A stretch of 64,000 nt of DNA from Cytobacillus sp. S13-E01. GTDB lineage: Bacteria; Bacillota; Bacilli; Bacillales; Bacillaceae_L. The DNA lies in contig NZ_JARFVC010000001.1 in assembly GCF_029193815.1 (NCBI RefSeq), forward strand, positions 186,001 to 250,000, given 5' to 3'. Positions 47,210-55,325 of the stretch are shown here, piece by piece (the first letter of the stretch is position 1; every line of letters begins with the position of its first letter). Below the pieces are notes generated by a model, which worked only from the letters and a program-made list of their open reading frames with translations, did no database searches and had not been told where the DNA came from. The position numbers and the translations under genes were made by a program.

Positions 47210-47340
47210 GGAAAGCGGAGCGCGCCCGGTTTCGTTAAGAAGGTGAGTTTCCCTTCTTAAATCAAATGGCTTATACCATAGAACCGATGGGCCCGGACCT
47301 AGACACTAAAACTAGGTACAAATTTTTATAGATATTTTTT
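47210..47340 (+). repeat. Terminator-associated hairpin repeat, copy C (degenerate, type 1 tail)
   Basis: Starts just after the ylbJ stop. Decayed head GGAAAGCGGAGCGCGCCCGG, apical arms TTAAGAAGG and CCTTCTTAA, then GGCTTATACCATAGAACCGATGG, CCGGACCTAGACACTAAAAC and TAGGTACAAA. The basal stem has lost several pairs. It lies between ylbJ and the shared terminator before coaD. Confidence 0.8.
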
Positions 47341-47373
47341 ACAAACAAATCTTTCTTCTAATAAATGCTTACA

Positions 47374-47408
47374 AAAAAACAGTCGGTGACTTGAACTGAC
47401 TGTTTTTT
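47374..47408. terminator. Bidirectional terminator between ylbJ and coaD
   Basis: Hairpin AAAAACAGTC-loop-GACTGTTTTTT between convergent genes, beside the tail of repeat C. Confidence 0.75.
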
Positions 47409-47440
47409 CTATATGTATCTACGGGTTTCTAGCAAACTGA

Positions 47441-48501
<1,061 letters not shown>

Positions 48502-48682
48502 TTTTATCACCACATTCTTTTACAAAATTACAACAACTATCATTATTATCCTATCATAAACAAAAATAAGAGGCTAGATTTCAAGCAACAATACCACTAA
48601 GGCAAAGTATGTGCTTAGTGGTAGGAACAAATACTACATTTTTAATTAGGAAACTTTATTTTTTTAAAAAATTAGATTATAT

Positions 48683-48711
48683 GTATACTCAAACAGAGAA
48701 TGGTCATAATT
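48683..48711 (+). promoter_or_regulatory. Candidate forespore (sigma-F/sigma-G) promoter of csfG
   Basis: GTATA (48683-48687), a 17-base spacer and CATAATT (48705-48711), preceded by GG at 48702-48703. This resembles the sigma-F/sigma-G consensus (GYATA / GGNNANAHTR or CATNHTA) with small deviations. Confidence 0.55.
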
Positions 48712-48717
48712 AGTAGT

Positions 48718-48878
48718 GACAACATCATTCGAGGATGTTGTTGCCAACCGCGGAGAAGACTTACGTTTCCCCATAAGTTCTTCCTCCGGTTTCTCCTCTC
48801 CCTTTGCCTTCTACTATGGAACTGTAAAAAGTTCCATGGAATAGAAGGAACCTGCAGAATGTTCTGCAGGTTTTTTTT
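48718..48878 (+). ncRNA. csfG: CsfG-type sporulation small RNA
   Basis: Three successive stem-loops lie in about 160 bases: ACAACATC-loop-GATGTTGT (48720-48742), a hairpin CCTTCTA...GGAACT-loop-AGTTCC...AGAAGG, and a terminator AACCTGCAGAA-T-TTCTGCAGGTT with eight T (48849-48878). The stretch between them is very C/U-rich (TTCTTCCTCCGGTTTCTCC), able to pair with Shine-Dalgarno sequences. B. subtilis has the forespore sRNA CsfG in the ylbG-ylbH interval, the same place. The ends are inferred from promoter and terminator. An open frame inside it looks spurious. Confidence 0.78.
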
Positions 48879-48880
48879 AT

Positions 48881-49120
48881 TGTTTAGGAATTTATAAAAA
48901 TGTAAGGTTGTGTATAACTTCGTGTCTTTGTCTATCTACGTCTAGCTCCAGGCGCCATCGGATCTGAGGTCATAAGCCAATCCGTCCGGAAGGTTAAAAA
49001 ACAACCTACCAGCCGGCTTGTCTTATGCTTGACATGTACAGGATGTGCTGATGTCGATGTTCGCCACAGGACGTGGCGGGTTTTAATCGATGCGCCGAAA
49101 GCCGGGCGCCTTGCGCTTTT
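48881..49120 (-). repeat. Terminator-associated hairpin repeat, copy D (long form, type 2 tail)
   Basis: On the minus strand the head AAAAGCGCAAGGCGCCCGG is followed by the extra long-form module (GCGCATCGATTAAAACCC, the hairpin CGCCACGTCCTGTGGCG, then ATCGACATCAGC). The CATAAG/CTTATG stem, apical arms, CTAGACGTAGATAGAC and type 2 tail come next and end beside the csfG terminator. With csfG it fills the 48502-49215 gap. Confidence 0.9.
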
Positions 49121-49215
49121 GTTATTTTAAAGATATCTAAAGTATTAATTTATTTCATTTTTCCAACAACACATGGTAAAGTATTTAAGGAAAGAAATCG
49201 CAGGAGGACTCAATT

Positions 49216-49605
49216 ATGATTCAACGATTTATTGAATTGGGCGAAGGATATTCTGATATTTACGAATTACTGGAACTCTCTAGAGCCAACAAAGAACGGC
49301 TTTCAAAGCTATTTGTTTTTAAAACAAAATTTGCAGGACGTGATTTATCTTCATTTGCTATCGCATTACAACCTACAAATCCTGGTAAATTTCAAGCTCT
49401 ATATATTTGTAGAGAAGGAATTCCGAATAATGAAGAGACACCAAATAAGAGATCTGAGTTATTTAGAGAGCTTGCAGATGAACTAGATAAGAATATCATT
49501 TCTCTAGAGGTAAAGCACTCGTCAGTTTTTGGAGAAAAAGAACTATATTTCCAACACCTTATTGGAATATTAAGAATGAACAAATATATTCCACCAATGC
49601 AATAA
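49216..49605 (+). CDS. DUF7147-type protein of unknown function
   Basis: 129 residues starting MIQRFIELGEGYSDIYELL and ending YFQHLIGILRMNKYIPPMQ, with PTNPGKFQALYICREGIP in between. It resembles a Bacillaceae family (DUF7147) that I know only as functionally uncharacterised and that older annotations mislabelled. It is soluble, without signal or membrane segment. AGGAGG precedes ATG at 49216. It is flanked on both sides by repeats (D upstream, E starting inside its stop codon). It is convergent with ylbG. Confidence 0.8.
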   Translation: MIQRFIELGEGYSDIYELLELSRANKERLSKLFVFKTKFAGRDLSSFAIALQPTNPGKFQALYICREGIPNNEETPNKRSELFRELADELDKNIISLEVKHSSVFGEKELYFQHLIGILRMNKYIPPMQ

Positions 49606-49678
49606 GAAAAGCGCAGGGCGCCCGGAGCTAGACACTAAAACTCTGTTCAAGTTTTTATACTTTCCTATTTTTTAAAAA
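49604..49678 (+). repeat. Terminator-associated hairpin repeat, copy E (minimal form, type 1 tail)
   Basis: Begins within the TAA of the upstream gene. AAGAAAAGCGCAGGGCGCCC runs directly into GGAGCTAGACACTAAAAC, so the whole upper hairpin is missing and GGGCGCCC is all that joins both sides. The tail (TTTTTATACTTTCCTATTT) abuts the terminator at 49680. Confidence 0.88.
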
Positions 49679-49679
49679 A

Positions 49680-49714
49680 AGGGCAGCTTACAAATAATTA
49701 TAAGCTGCCTCTTT
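49680..49714. terminator. Bidirectional terminator between the DUF7147 gene and ylbG
   Basis: Hairpin GGCAGCTTA-loop-TAAGCTGCC flanked by A and T runs, between convergent genes. Confidence 0.85.
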
Positions 49715-49739
49715 TCATATTTATTTTAGGACATCATTT

Positions 49740-50015
49740 TTACAGTCCAATTTTATAATCATACTCTTTTGCCTTATCTGGTCTAGCATTTTCGAATTCC
49801 ATTTTTAAAAAAGGCTTATATGATGGCTCCACCTTTTTAACAAATGAAAATGCTTTCAATTTAGAAATGGTATACTCGAGATCATCTATATTTATGTAAA
49901 TTACAACATATTTTAATTTTTTTGAAACGTAATGGATGTTACCAAATCGACGTAACATTTTTACTTGTTTCAAAGAGTGTAACCATACGATTATACCTTG
50001 ACGTTTACCAAACAT
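49740..50015 (-). CDS. ylbG: YlbG (UPF0298) family protein
   Basis: 91 residues starting [19 protein letters not shown], with a basic N-terminus, [19 protein letters not shown] and an acidic C-terminal segment ([18 protein letters not shown]). The UPF0298 family is of unknown function and always neighbours ylbF. AAAGGAG precedes the ATG. Confidence 0.92.
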   Translation of the reverse strand: MFGKRQGIIVWLHSLKQVKMLRRFGNIHYVSKKLKYVVIYINIDDLEYTISKLKAFSFVKKVEPSYKPFLKMEFENARPDKAKEYDYKIGL

Positions 50016-50107
50016 TGTTTTTCTCCTTTTAACAATTAACCACTTGTTAATAGTCTAGCACACCATTTTATCATTTTACAATATTTATAATTTATTTGTA
50101 CCTAATT

Positions 50108-50184
50108 AATAAAAGCACATGGCGCCCGGACCTAGACACAAAAACCAGGTACAAAATTTTAAATACTTTCCTATATTTTAAAAT
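50108..50184 (+). repeat. Terminator-associated hairpin repeat, copy F (minimal form, type 1 tail)
   Basis: AATAAAAGCACATGGCGCCCGGACC then TAGACACAAAAACCAGG and TACAAAATTTTAAATACTTTCC. Like copy E it lacks the upper hairpin, but its sequence is more decayed. It lies upstream of ylbG, its tail facing the ylbF terminator. Confidence 0.8.
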
Positions 50185-50185
50185 A

Positions 50186-50214
50186 AACACGAGATAACCC
50201 TAAAGTTATCCCGC
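50186..50214 (-). terminator. Intrinsic terminator of ylbF
   Basis: Minus-strand hairpin CGGGATAAC-TTTAGG-GTTATCTCG and a T-rich tract, just after the ylbF stop. Confidence 0.75.
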
Positions 50215-50215
50215 T

Positions 50216-50656
50216 TTATTTACATCCGCAGCCTCCACCTGAGCCACAGCCCCCACCGCAACTCATCGAATCAAAGTAAGGATTCCCTGAAGGGACTTTA
50301 ATATTTTCTGAAATCGCACTACCTAAAAGCACACTAATTTCATCTAATATTGACTGAAGATTTTCTTCAGCTTTTTTAAAAGCATATATAATCTCATTTA
50401 AATCCAACGTTCTTTTAAGCTCTCTTATCTCTAAAGTAACTGTTTTATAGTCTGGGTGGTATTTACCAAACCTTTGAACCTCTTCGTATTTTTCTTTCAT
50501 GATAACGAACTTTGAGATAAGCTGTTGTGCGGTTTGATCTTTTCCTAATTTATATAAACAACGACGATAGTCATCAGCAATATCTGATTGTAAAATCATG
50601 TTTGCTAAGTCTTCCGTTTTACCGAGAATTTCTACTCTCTCTAGGGTAGCAAGCAT
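50216..50656 (-). CDS. ylbF: YlbF/RicF, component of the Ric (Y) complex
   Basis: 146 residues: a helical YlbF/YmcA-type domain (LANMILQSDIADDYRRCL, KYHPDYKTVTLEIRELKRTL) and a C-terminal Cys-rich tail CGGGCGSGGGCGCK. In B. subtilis YlbF (RicF) forms a complex with YmcA (RicA) and YaaT (RicT) that carries Fe-S clusters, affects sporulation, competence and biofilm, and helps RNase Y maturation of mRNAs. The Cys-rich tail fits Fe-S binding. GGAGGTG precedes the ATG. Confidence 0.94.
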   Translation of the reverse strand: MLATLERVEILGKTEDLANMILQSDIADDYRRCLYKLGKDQTAQQLISKFVIMKEKYEEVQRFGKYHPDYKTVTLEIRELKRTLDLNEIIYAFKKAEENLQSILDEISVLLGSAISENIKVPSGNPYFDSMSCGGGCGSGGGCGCK

Positions 50657-50737
50657 AGTTATACACCTCCAACAACTATCATATCATAAATCCATTAATT
50701 TTAGTTAATAAAGTAAATCATATATACATCTCCATTT

Positions 50738-51181
50738 TTATTTTGCAATTGTAACTTCAAACTCTTTGCTTAAATTATACGTCGTTGAATCATTGTTTAC
50801 CAATTCCACTCTAATTGTGTGCTTTCCTGTTGGTAATTCTTTTGCTATAAATGCTGCAGTGTAGATCTCATCTACCTTTTTATCGTTTAAATATAGGTCA
50901 ATATGTCCTTCACCTTCTGAATTTACCTTCTTACCTTTTGTGAATTTGAAATTTGAGACAATACATTCAACATACACATCTCTTGCTTTAACATGATGTT
51001 TAACTTCAAATGAACGTTGTTTGTTTTGCGAAGCCATGGCCTCTACTGTTTTTTCATTACTTATATTTGTTACTTCCATTGGAATGATTTCCATAAATGT
51101 TTCTGGTTGTGGTTTATCATTTGTACAACCTGATACAACCAATGCAGTTAGTATAAATGGTAGTAGAATTAATTTATGCAA
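50738..51181 (-). CDS. Putative lipoprotein, unknown family
   Basis: 147 residues. The N-terminus MHKLILLPFILTALVVSGC ends in a lipobox (VSGC), so lipidation at about Cys19 and anchoring to the outer membrane-face leaflet is predicted. The rest looks beta-rich and soluble (ARDVYVECIVSNFKF, GEGHIDLYLNDKKVDE, TGKHTIRVELVNNDST), like an immunoglobulin-type or similar sandwich domain, but I recognise no family. TTG at 51181 with AAGGGGTG 7 bases upstream is the start. A perfect 11-bp inverted repeat covers this start region. Confidence 0.75.
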   Translation of the reverse strand: MHKLILLPFILTALVVSGCTNDKPQPETFMEIIPMEVTNISNEKTVEAMASQNKQRSFEVKHHVKARDVYVECIVSNFKFTKGKKVNSEGEGHIDLYLNDKKVDEIYTAAFIAKELPTGKHTIRVELVNNDSTTYNLSKEFEVTIAK

Positions 51182-51209
51182 ACACTAACACCCCTTTTGT
51201 GTTAGTGTT
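51181..51209 (-). promoter_or_regulatory. Perfect inverted repeat over the lipoprotein ribosome-binding site
   Basis: AACACTAACAC and GTGTTAGTGTT are 11-base perfect complements around a 7-base loop. The Shine-Dalgarno AAGGGGTG (51189-51196) spans loop and stem, and the TTG start begins in the last stem base. It could sequester the ribosome-binding site or be a protein-binding palindrome. Confidence 0.6.
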
Positions 51210-51231
51210 GCACTTCATCTAAGTTTTAATC

Positions 51232-51260
51232 AAAAAAAAAGGAACAATAATTGTTCCTTT
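51232..51260 (-). terminator. Intrinsic terminator of ylbE
   Basis: Perfect hairpin AAAGGAACAAT-T-ATTGTTCCTTT followed by TTTTTT on the minus strand, right after the ylbE stop. Confidence 0.88.
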
Positions 51261-51261
51261 G

Positions 51262-51501
51262 TTAATCTCCTTCCCCCATGGACTGATACATTTGTAACAT
51301 CATTGATGCAAGACCGAGTGTATTTGAAAATTTCTCAACTTTATGAGGAATCGTTTGCTGAAAATAATCCTGTGATGAAAGGCGTATTGACTGTAGGTCC
51401 CGAGGGTTGCGTGTTAAACTTCTATACCACCTTGGATTTTCACGAATAAACCGCTGAATCTTTTTATCTTTTTTAATATAGTCTGAAATTTCTTTTCTCA
51501 T
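51262..51501 (-). CDS. ylbE: YlbE family protein
   Basis: 79 residues starting MRKEISDYIKKDKKIQRFI, with ENPRWYRSLTRNP and a C-terminal amphipathic stretch (LGLASMMLQMYQSMGEGD). YlbE-like proteins are Bacillus-specific and uncharacterised; the gene accompanies the coat gene ylbD. No membrane helix is predicted. Confidence 0.88.
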   Translation of the reverse strand: MRKEISDYIKKDKKIQRFIRENPRWYRSLTRNPRDLQSIRLSSQDYFQQTIPHKVEKFSNTLGLASMMLQMYQSMGEGD

Positions 51502-51542
51502 TTAAAAAGGTCCCTTCGTAACGATGCGAATAAAATCATGCT

Positions 51543-51944
51543 TTAATCCTTGCGGAAGGAAAATGGTTGATTCCCTCCTGATGAACCTTGGTTTGTATTT
51601 CCAGCCTTATTACCTTGGAATTGATGTATTACACTTTGTATTGTAGAGATTGCATTACCGACATTTGAAATCTGTTGCTGGAACTGATTCATATCTGTTT
51701 TTTTAATCGTTGAAAAAATTTGCGACATGAAGTCTTTTTTAGACTTACCTTCACTATTCTCTTTTTCATTGTCCTTTTCTTTATATGGACTCCAACTGTT
51801 GTCCTTTTCGCCAAGTAAATACCAATCTTCATATAACTCTTGCCAATTTTTATTACCTTTTCTAACTTCTTGAATTAACTTTGGATGTTCCTTAACAAAT
51901 TCCTTAAATTCTACTATTGATGGATGGAGACTTCGATTACCCAT
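51543..51944 (-). CDS. ylbD: YlbD, spore coat protein
   Basis: About 133 residues starting MGNRSLHPSIVEFKEFVKEHP, with the conserved NWQELYEDWYLLGEKD, a charged middle, MNQFQQQISNVGNAI and a Gly/Gln/Asn-rich C-terminus. B. subtilis YlbD is a coat protein. I chose ATG at 51944 because GAGGTG is 6 bases upstream. It is followed by ylbE with a 41-base gap. Confidence 0.9.
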   Translation of the reverse strand: MGNRSLHPSIVEFKEFVKEHPKLIQEVRKGNKNWQELYEDWYLLGEKDNSWSPYKEKDNEKENSEGKSKKDFMSQIFSTIKKTDMNQFQQQISNVGNAISTIQSVIHQFQGNKAGNTNQGSSGGNQPFSFRKD

Positions 51945-52098
51945 AGCATTCACCTCATATTGTAATACAATTGCCTAGTATATTTTATCGAAAAAGGATG
52001 AAGATAGTTCGCCCAATTTACATTGAAATTGCCAAAAAGATAAAAATGTTGTTACAATGACAATATTGCATTAGAAATTGCCCAGAAAGGATTATGTT

Positions 52099-52587
52099 AT
52101 GGACGAAAAAATAACCCAAAAATTTAAGCAACTACTAAAAGAAGCTAGTAAAGCAGACAAACAAGTTATAGAATTATTAATTGAAGGTGTTCTTAGAAAA
52201 CAATCTAGTCTGAATGGCTCATATTTAGGAGGTATTTTAGGGACTAAAAGTAGACTAACCGACAATAATCAATATGAAATGATTATCCCAAATACTGAAT
52301 TAATCCAGAACTCATTACAAATTGTTCATGGAGGCATTACAGCGACACTACTCGATTCGGCAATGGGATCGTTAGTCCATTATAATTTACCAGTGGGTGC
52401 TGCAGCTGTTACCTCGGAAATGAAAATTAACTACTTAGCACCAGGCAAAGGTTCAGAATTGAAATGTATTGCCTCTATAATCCATCAAGGGTCAAAGATT
52501 GTTGTTACAGAAGGAAAGGTTTATAGGGAAGATGGTAAATTAATTGCTCATGCTACTGGAAGCTTCTTCGTAATCAAGAGAAATTAA
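52099..52587 (+). CDS. PaaI-type hotdog thioesterase
   Basis: About 162 residues of the 4HBT/PaaI hotdog fold. The signature IVHGGITATLLDSAMGSLVHY (first 14: IVHGGITATLLDSA) contains the HGG and the catalytic Asp; EMKINYLAPGKG is the second conserved strand. Family members hydrolyse acyl-CoA; the substrate is unknown. I chose ATG at 52099 with AAAGGA 7 bases upstream. The next gene follows after 29 bases in the same direction. Confidence 0.88.
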   Translation: MDEKITQKFKQLLKEASKADKQVIELLIEGVLRKQSSLNGSYLGGILGTKSRLTDNNQYEMIIPNTELIQNSLQIVHGGITATLLDSAMGSLVHYNLPVGAAAVTSEMKINYLAPGKGSELKCIASIIHQGSKIVVTEGKVYREDGKLIAHATGSFFVIKRN

Positions 52588-52616
52588 TATATAGAGATTA
52601 AATCCGGAGGAACAAT

Positions 52617-52967
52617 ATGGTTGCTGCGATTCTCATTCCACTTCTATTTTTGTACTTCTTCATATTAACAAAAAAAGAAAATAAAAAGTACACAGAACAA
52701 TGGCTTGCGGTGCAATATGTAAAAAAAGAAGCAATACTTTCAGGCATTGTTACAAGCGTAACAGGTGAAAGACAAAGATTTTATTATAATAAATACGTAT
52801 TTGTAACTGATATAATCATTAAAGACAAGGTCAAATATAGCAAAGCAAGGCACATTATTCCGATTACATCTACATTTTCACCTCCAACAATTGAAACAGG
52901 ATCTACTATTCATTGTGTTGGTGAGTGGGAACAGGATGTATTCCGTTTTTTTGAATATAAGACTTAA
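52617..52967 (+). CDS. Small membrane-anchored protein of unknown function
   Basis: 116 residues: an N-terminal membrane helix (VAAILIPLLFLYFFILT), then a short basic part and a soluble domain with several beta-like strands (ILSGIVTSVTGERQRF, YVFVTDIIIKDKVKY, IETGSTIHCVGEWEQD). I recognise no family. GGAGG lies 6 bases before ATG at 52617, so expression is likely. It is probably cotranscribed with the thioesterase. Repeat copy G starts in its stop codon. Confidence 0.7.
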   Translation: MVAAILIPLLFLYFFILTKKENKKYTEQWLAVQYVKKEAILSGIVTSVTGERQRFYYNKYVFVTDIIIKDKVKYSKARHIIPITSTFSPPTIETGSTIHCVGEWEQDVFRFFEYKT

Positions 52968-53193
52968 GAAAAGCGCAAGGCGCGCCCGCCTATCGGCGCG
53001 TCGATTAAAACCCGCCACGTCCTGTGGCGAACATGGACATCAGCACATCCTGTGCATGTCAAGCATAAGCCAATCCGTCTGGAAGGTTGTTCTTTGACCT
53101 TCCAGACGGATTGGCTTATGACCTCAGGTCCGATGGCGCCCGGAGCTAGACACTAAAACTAGGTACAAACTTTTATACTTTCTTATCTTTTTT
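52966..53193 (+). repeat. Terminator-associated hairpin repeat, copy G (long form, type 1 tail)
   Basis: Starts in the TAA of the upstream gene. Head AAGAAAAGCGCAAGGCGCGCC, long-form module (CGTCGATTAAAACCC, CGCCACGTCCTGTGGCG), CATGTCAAGCATAAG, then an almost perfect apical hairpin with arms CCAATCCGTCTGGAAGGT and its complement. Closed by GGCTTATG, GATGGCGCCCGGAGC and the type 1 tail, ending at the terminator 53198-53237. Confidence 0.92.
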
Positions 53194-53197
53194 AAAA

Positions 53198-53237
53198 AAC
53201 GAGGAAAACTTTGAATAAGTTCTCCTCGTTTTTTTTA
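53198..53237. terminator. Bidirectional terminator between the 116-residue gene and ylbC
   Basis: Hairpin ACGAGGAGAACTT-type arms (ACGAGGAAAACTT and AAGTTCTCCTCGT) flanked by A and T runs between convergent genes. Confidence 0.85.
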
Positions 53238-54290
53238 ATCTTCCCATGTCTGAATGAAATTTTGAGTATAATATTTTTCATAAACTCCGACACCTAAATG
53301 GGTAAACTCATCGTTTAAAAGGGTCTCGCGATGTCCCTGACTATTGAGCCACCCTTCAACAACTGCAACGCCATCTACATATTGCGCTGCAATATTTTCA
53401 CCAGCTAATTGATATAATACCTCACCCTTTGCCAGACGATCTGCAAGCCCACCTTGGACCGGAGAATCATGTGAAAAAAAATCTTTTTCACTCATTTCAC
53501 GGCTATGTTTATAGGCAACCTTTGAAGTTTCTTCATGCCAGTTAACAGGATTTAGTTCGTGCCGAAGCCTAATTACATTTGTGATATCAAATATCTGTGC
53601 TGAAGCCCCTTTTTCGACAGCTTCCCATTCTTGTTCTGTTAATTCTTTTGCAGATAATAGTTCACCTTTATAAACAAGCTCATATGGTCTCTGTTTGACT
53701 AATACTTCTCCATCCATCAACCTAATACTTGAAAGTTTTTTTGTGAATTTATCAAAATAAAGCTGAGCATATACATCTCCAAATGCAACCAATGGTCTTT
53801 GCGAAAGTTCATCCTCTGTTAGTTCAAATCGGTATGAATTTTTCTGTGCAGACAATGACAAAGTTTTTTTAATGGTAACAAGCTTATTAATCTCTTCAAT
53901 AGATTGATTAATATAGAAAGGGGAGATCTCAACATCTTTCCCTATTCCGTATACCGTAACAACCTTTCCATCCTTTATACCTACTTGAATATATTTAGTA
54001 GGATCATCATTATAAATCCACCAATCATAATCATATGCGGTCATATCAATTCGATTAGGCTTCCCTATTTCCTCTTCTATTTCTTTACTAGTTCTCCCCA
54101 TGTATGTAAAGATTCCATCTGTTGGTGCTACATTTCCACTTAGTATTGTTGATACAGCTTCATTTTTCTTTTCTGTATTTTCGAGTTGACTTACACTAGT
54201 AGAGCTTTGGTTTTCTCTATTAGTAGAATAGAAATAAATGCTAGTGAGTATCAGTAGAATTACTATAATGTAACTTCTTAAGTTCTTCAG
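53235..54290 (-). CDS. ylbC: YlbC, CAP-domain secreted or membrane-anchored protein
   Basis: About 351 residues if the non-standard start CTG at 54288-54290 is used. The first ATG is only at 54101, but the frame stays open upstream and encodes a membrane/signal segment (LRSYIIVILLILTSIYFY) and a polar linker. GGGGAGGGG lies 5 bases before the CTG. Then come a CAP-associated N-domain (GRTSKEIEEEIGKPNRID; about 65-190) and a C-terminal CAP/SCP domain with HSREMSEKDFFSHDSPVQ, LAGENIAAQYVDG and GWLNSQGHRETLLN. B. subtilis YlbC has a similar length. Function unknown. Confidence 0.85.
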   Translation of the reverse strand: MKNLRSYIIVILLILTSIYFYSTNRENQSSTSVSQLENTEKKNEAVSTILSGNVAPTDGIFTYMGRTSKEIEEEIGKPNRIDMTAYDYDWWIYNDDPTKYIQVGIKDGKVVTVYGIGKDVEISPFYINQSIEEINKLVTIKKTLSLSAQKNSYRFELTEDELSQRPLVAFGDVYAQLYFDKFTKKLSSIRLMDGEVLVKQRPYELVYKGELLSAKELTEQEWEAVEKGASAQIFDITNVIRLRHELNPVNWHEETSKVAYKHSREMSEKDFFSHDSPVQGGLADRLAKGEVLYQLAGENIAAQYVDGVAVVEGWLNSQGHRETLLNDEFTHLGVGVYEKYYTQNFIQTWED

Positions 54291-54406
54291 AGGTACCCCT
54301 CCCCAATAGTCTTTTCTATCATTATATTTTGAATACTAGATTTATATTCCTCAAAATTTCATATAGCTTACTATTATTACTATAGCTGGTGTTATAGTTT
54401 TTGAAA

Positions 54407-54568
54407 TAAGAAAAGCGCAGGGCGCCCGCCTTTCGGCGACAAGCATAAGACAAGCCGGCCGGAAGGTTGTTCTTTACCTTCCGGACGGATTGGCTTATGA
54501 CCTCGAGCCGATGGCGCCCGGAGCTAGACACTAAAACTAGGTACAAACTTTTATACTTTCTTATCTTT
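54407..54568 (+). repeat. Terminator-associated hairpin repeat, copy H (medium form, type 1 tail)
   Basis: AAGAAAAGCGCAGGGCGCCCG, CATAAGAC, apical arms AAGCCGGCCGGAAGGT with ACCTTCCGGACGG and a GTTCTTT-type loop, GGCTTATGACCTCGAGCC, GGCGCCCGGAGC and type 1 tail. It follows no stop codon here: it lies upstream of ylbC with its tail at the ylbB terminator. It fills most of the 54291-54607 gap. Confidence 0.92.
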
Positions 54569-54600
54569 AAAAAAAGACACCCGAATGGTGTCTTTTTTTA
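54569..54600 (-). terminator. Intrinsic terminator of ylbB
   Basis: Hairpin AAAAAGACACC-CGAAT-GGTGTCTTTTT with long A and T flanks, just after the ylbB stop. Confidence 0.88.
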
Positions 54601-54607
54601 TTACTAT

Positions 54608-55036
54608 CTAATGATGAAGGTGTTCACTTTCTGATATTTCACTCAAAGCATGTCCGGCTTTTTGATCAGACAATTTATTTATAGCTAGATCTCCAAGGGC
54701 AACAATCCCTACTAATTGTCCATTATCGACAACTGGTAAGCGACGTATTTGGTGTTTAGACATTAATTGAGAGGCTTCATAAACAGAAGTTTCAGGACTA
54801 ACAGTAATTAAATTGTCGCTCATTACATTTGTTACTTGATTTGAACCTGAACGCTTTTCAGCAATACCCCTAACAACTAAGTCTCTGTCAGTTATCATCC
54901 CAATCAGCTGATCATTATCGATAATCGGGATTGCTCCAACATCGTTATCCTTCATTTTAACTGCTACTTCATATACATTGTCAAGTGGAGTGCAATACTC
55001 AACATCCGTTGTCATGATCTCACGAACTGATTGCAT
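54608..55036 (-). CDS. ylbB: YlbB, two-CBS-domain protein
   Basis: About 142 residues made of two CBS motifs (VREIMTTDVEYCTPLDNVYE..., IPIIDNDQLIGMITDRDLVVRG part; VTNVMSDNLITVSPETSVYE..., LPVVDNGQLVGIVALGDLA). CBS pairs bind adenosyl ligands; free-standing pairs like this have mostly unknown roles. The C-terminus is His-rich (SESEHLHH). I chose ATG at 55036 with GAGGAGG upstream. Divergent from ylbA. Confidence 0.92.
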   Translation of the reverse strand: MQSVREIMTTDVEYCTPLDNVYEVAVKMKDNDVGAIPIIDNDQLIGMITDRDLVVRGIAEKRSGSNQVTNVMSDNLITVSPETSVYEASQLMSKHQIRRLPVVDNGQLVGIVALGDLAINKLSDQKAGHALSEISESEHLHH

Positions 55037-55325
55037 TATGGACCTCCTCATTTTTTACGATGTTCGTCTGCATAAAGCAAAAGGACAAAGCCTACACTTT
55101 TTAGTGAGGCCCAGCCTTTCTTTAGTATGTTCGCTAGGTGGTGCAAACTATTCAGATACGAATGAAAAAAGTGATTGCCATGTTTTTAGATTATATATGA
55201 GATTAATTTGTGAATGTTTTAGTACATAATGTCTTGTTATATTATCTATAGATTGCAACTTGAGGCTTTTCGTACTATTATTATACAGAGAACACTTCTT
55301 AGTTGTATGTTTTAGGAGGGAAACC

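Noticed and set aside
48700-48897. A 65-codon open frame over the csfG locus
   Set aside because: It has no ribosome-binding site, is Cys/Phe-rich in an unlikely way, and runs through three RNA hairpins and the terminator. A small RNA explains the sequence better.
53235-54101. ylbC as a truncated cytosolic pseudogene starting at 54101
   Set aside because: The frame continues upstream without stops and encodes the expected membrane segment; a rare start codon explains it better than decay.
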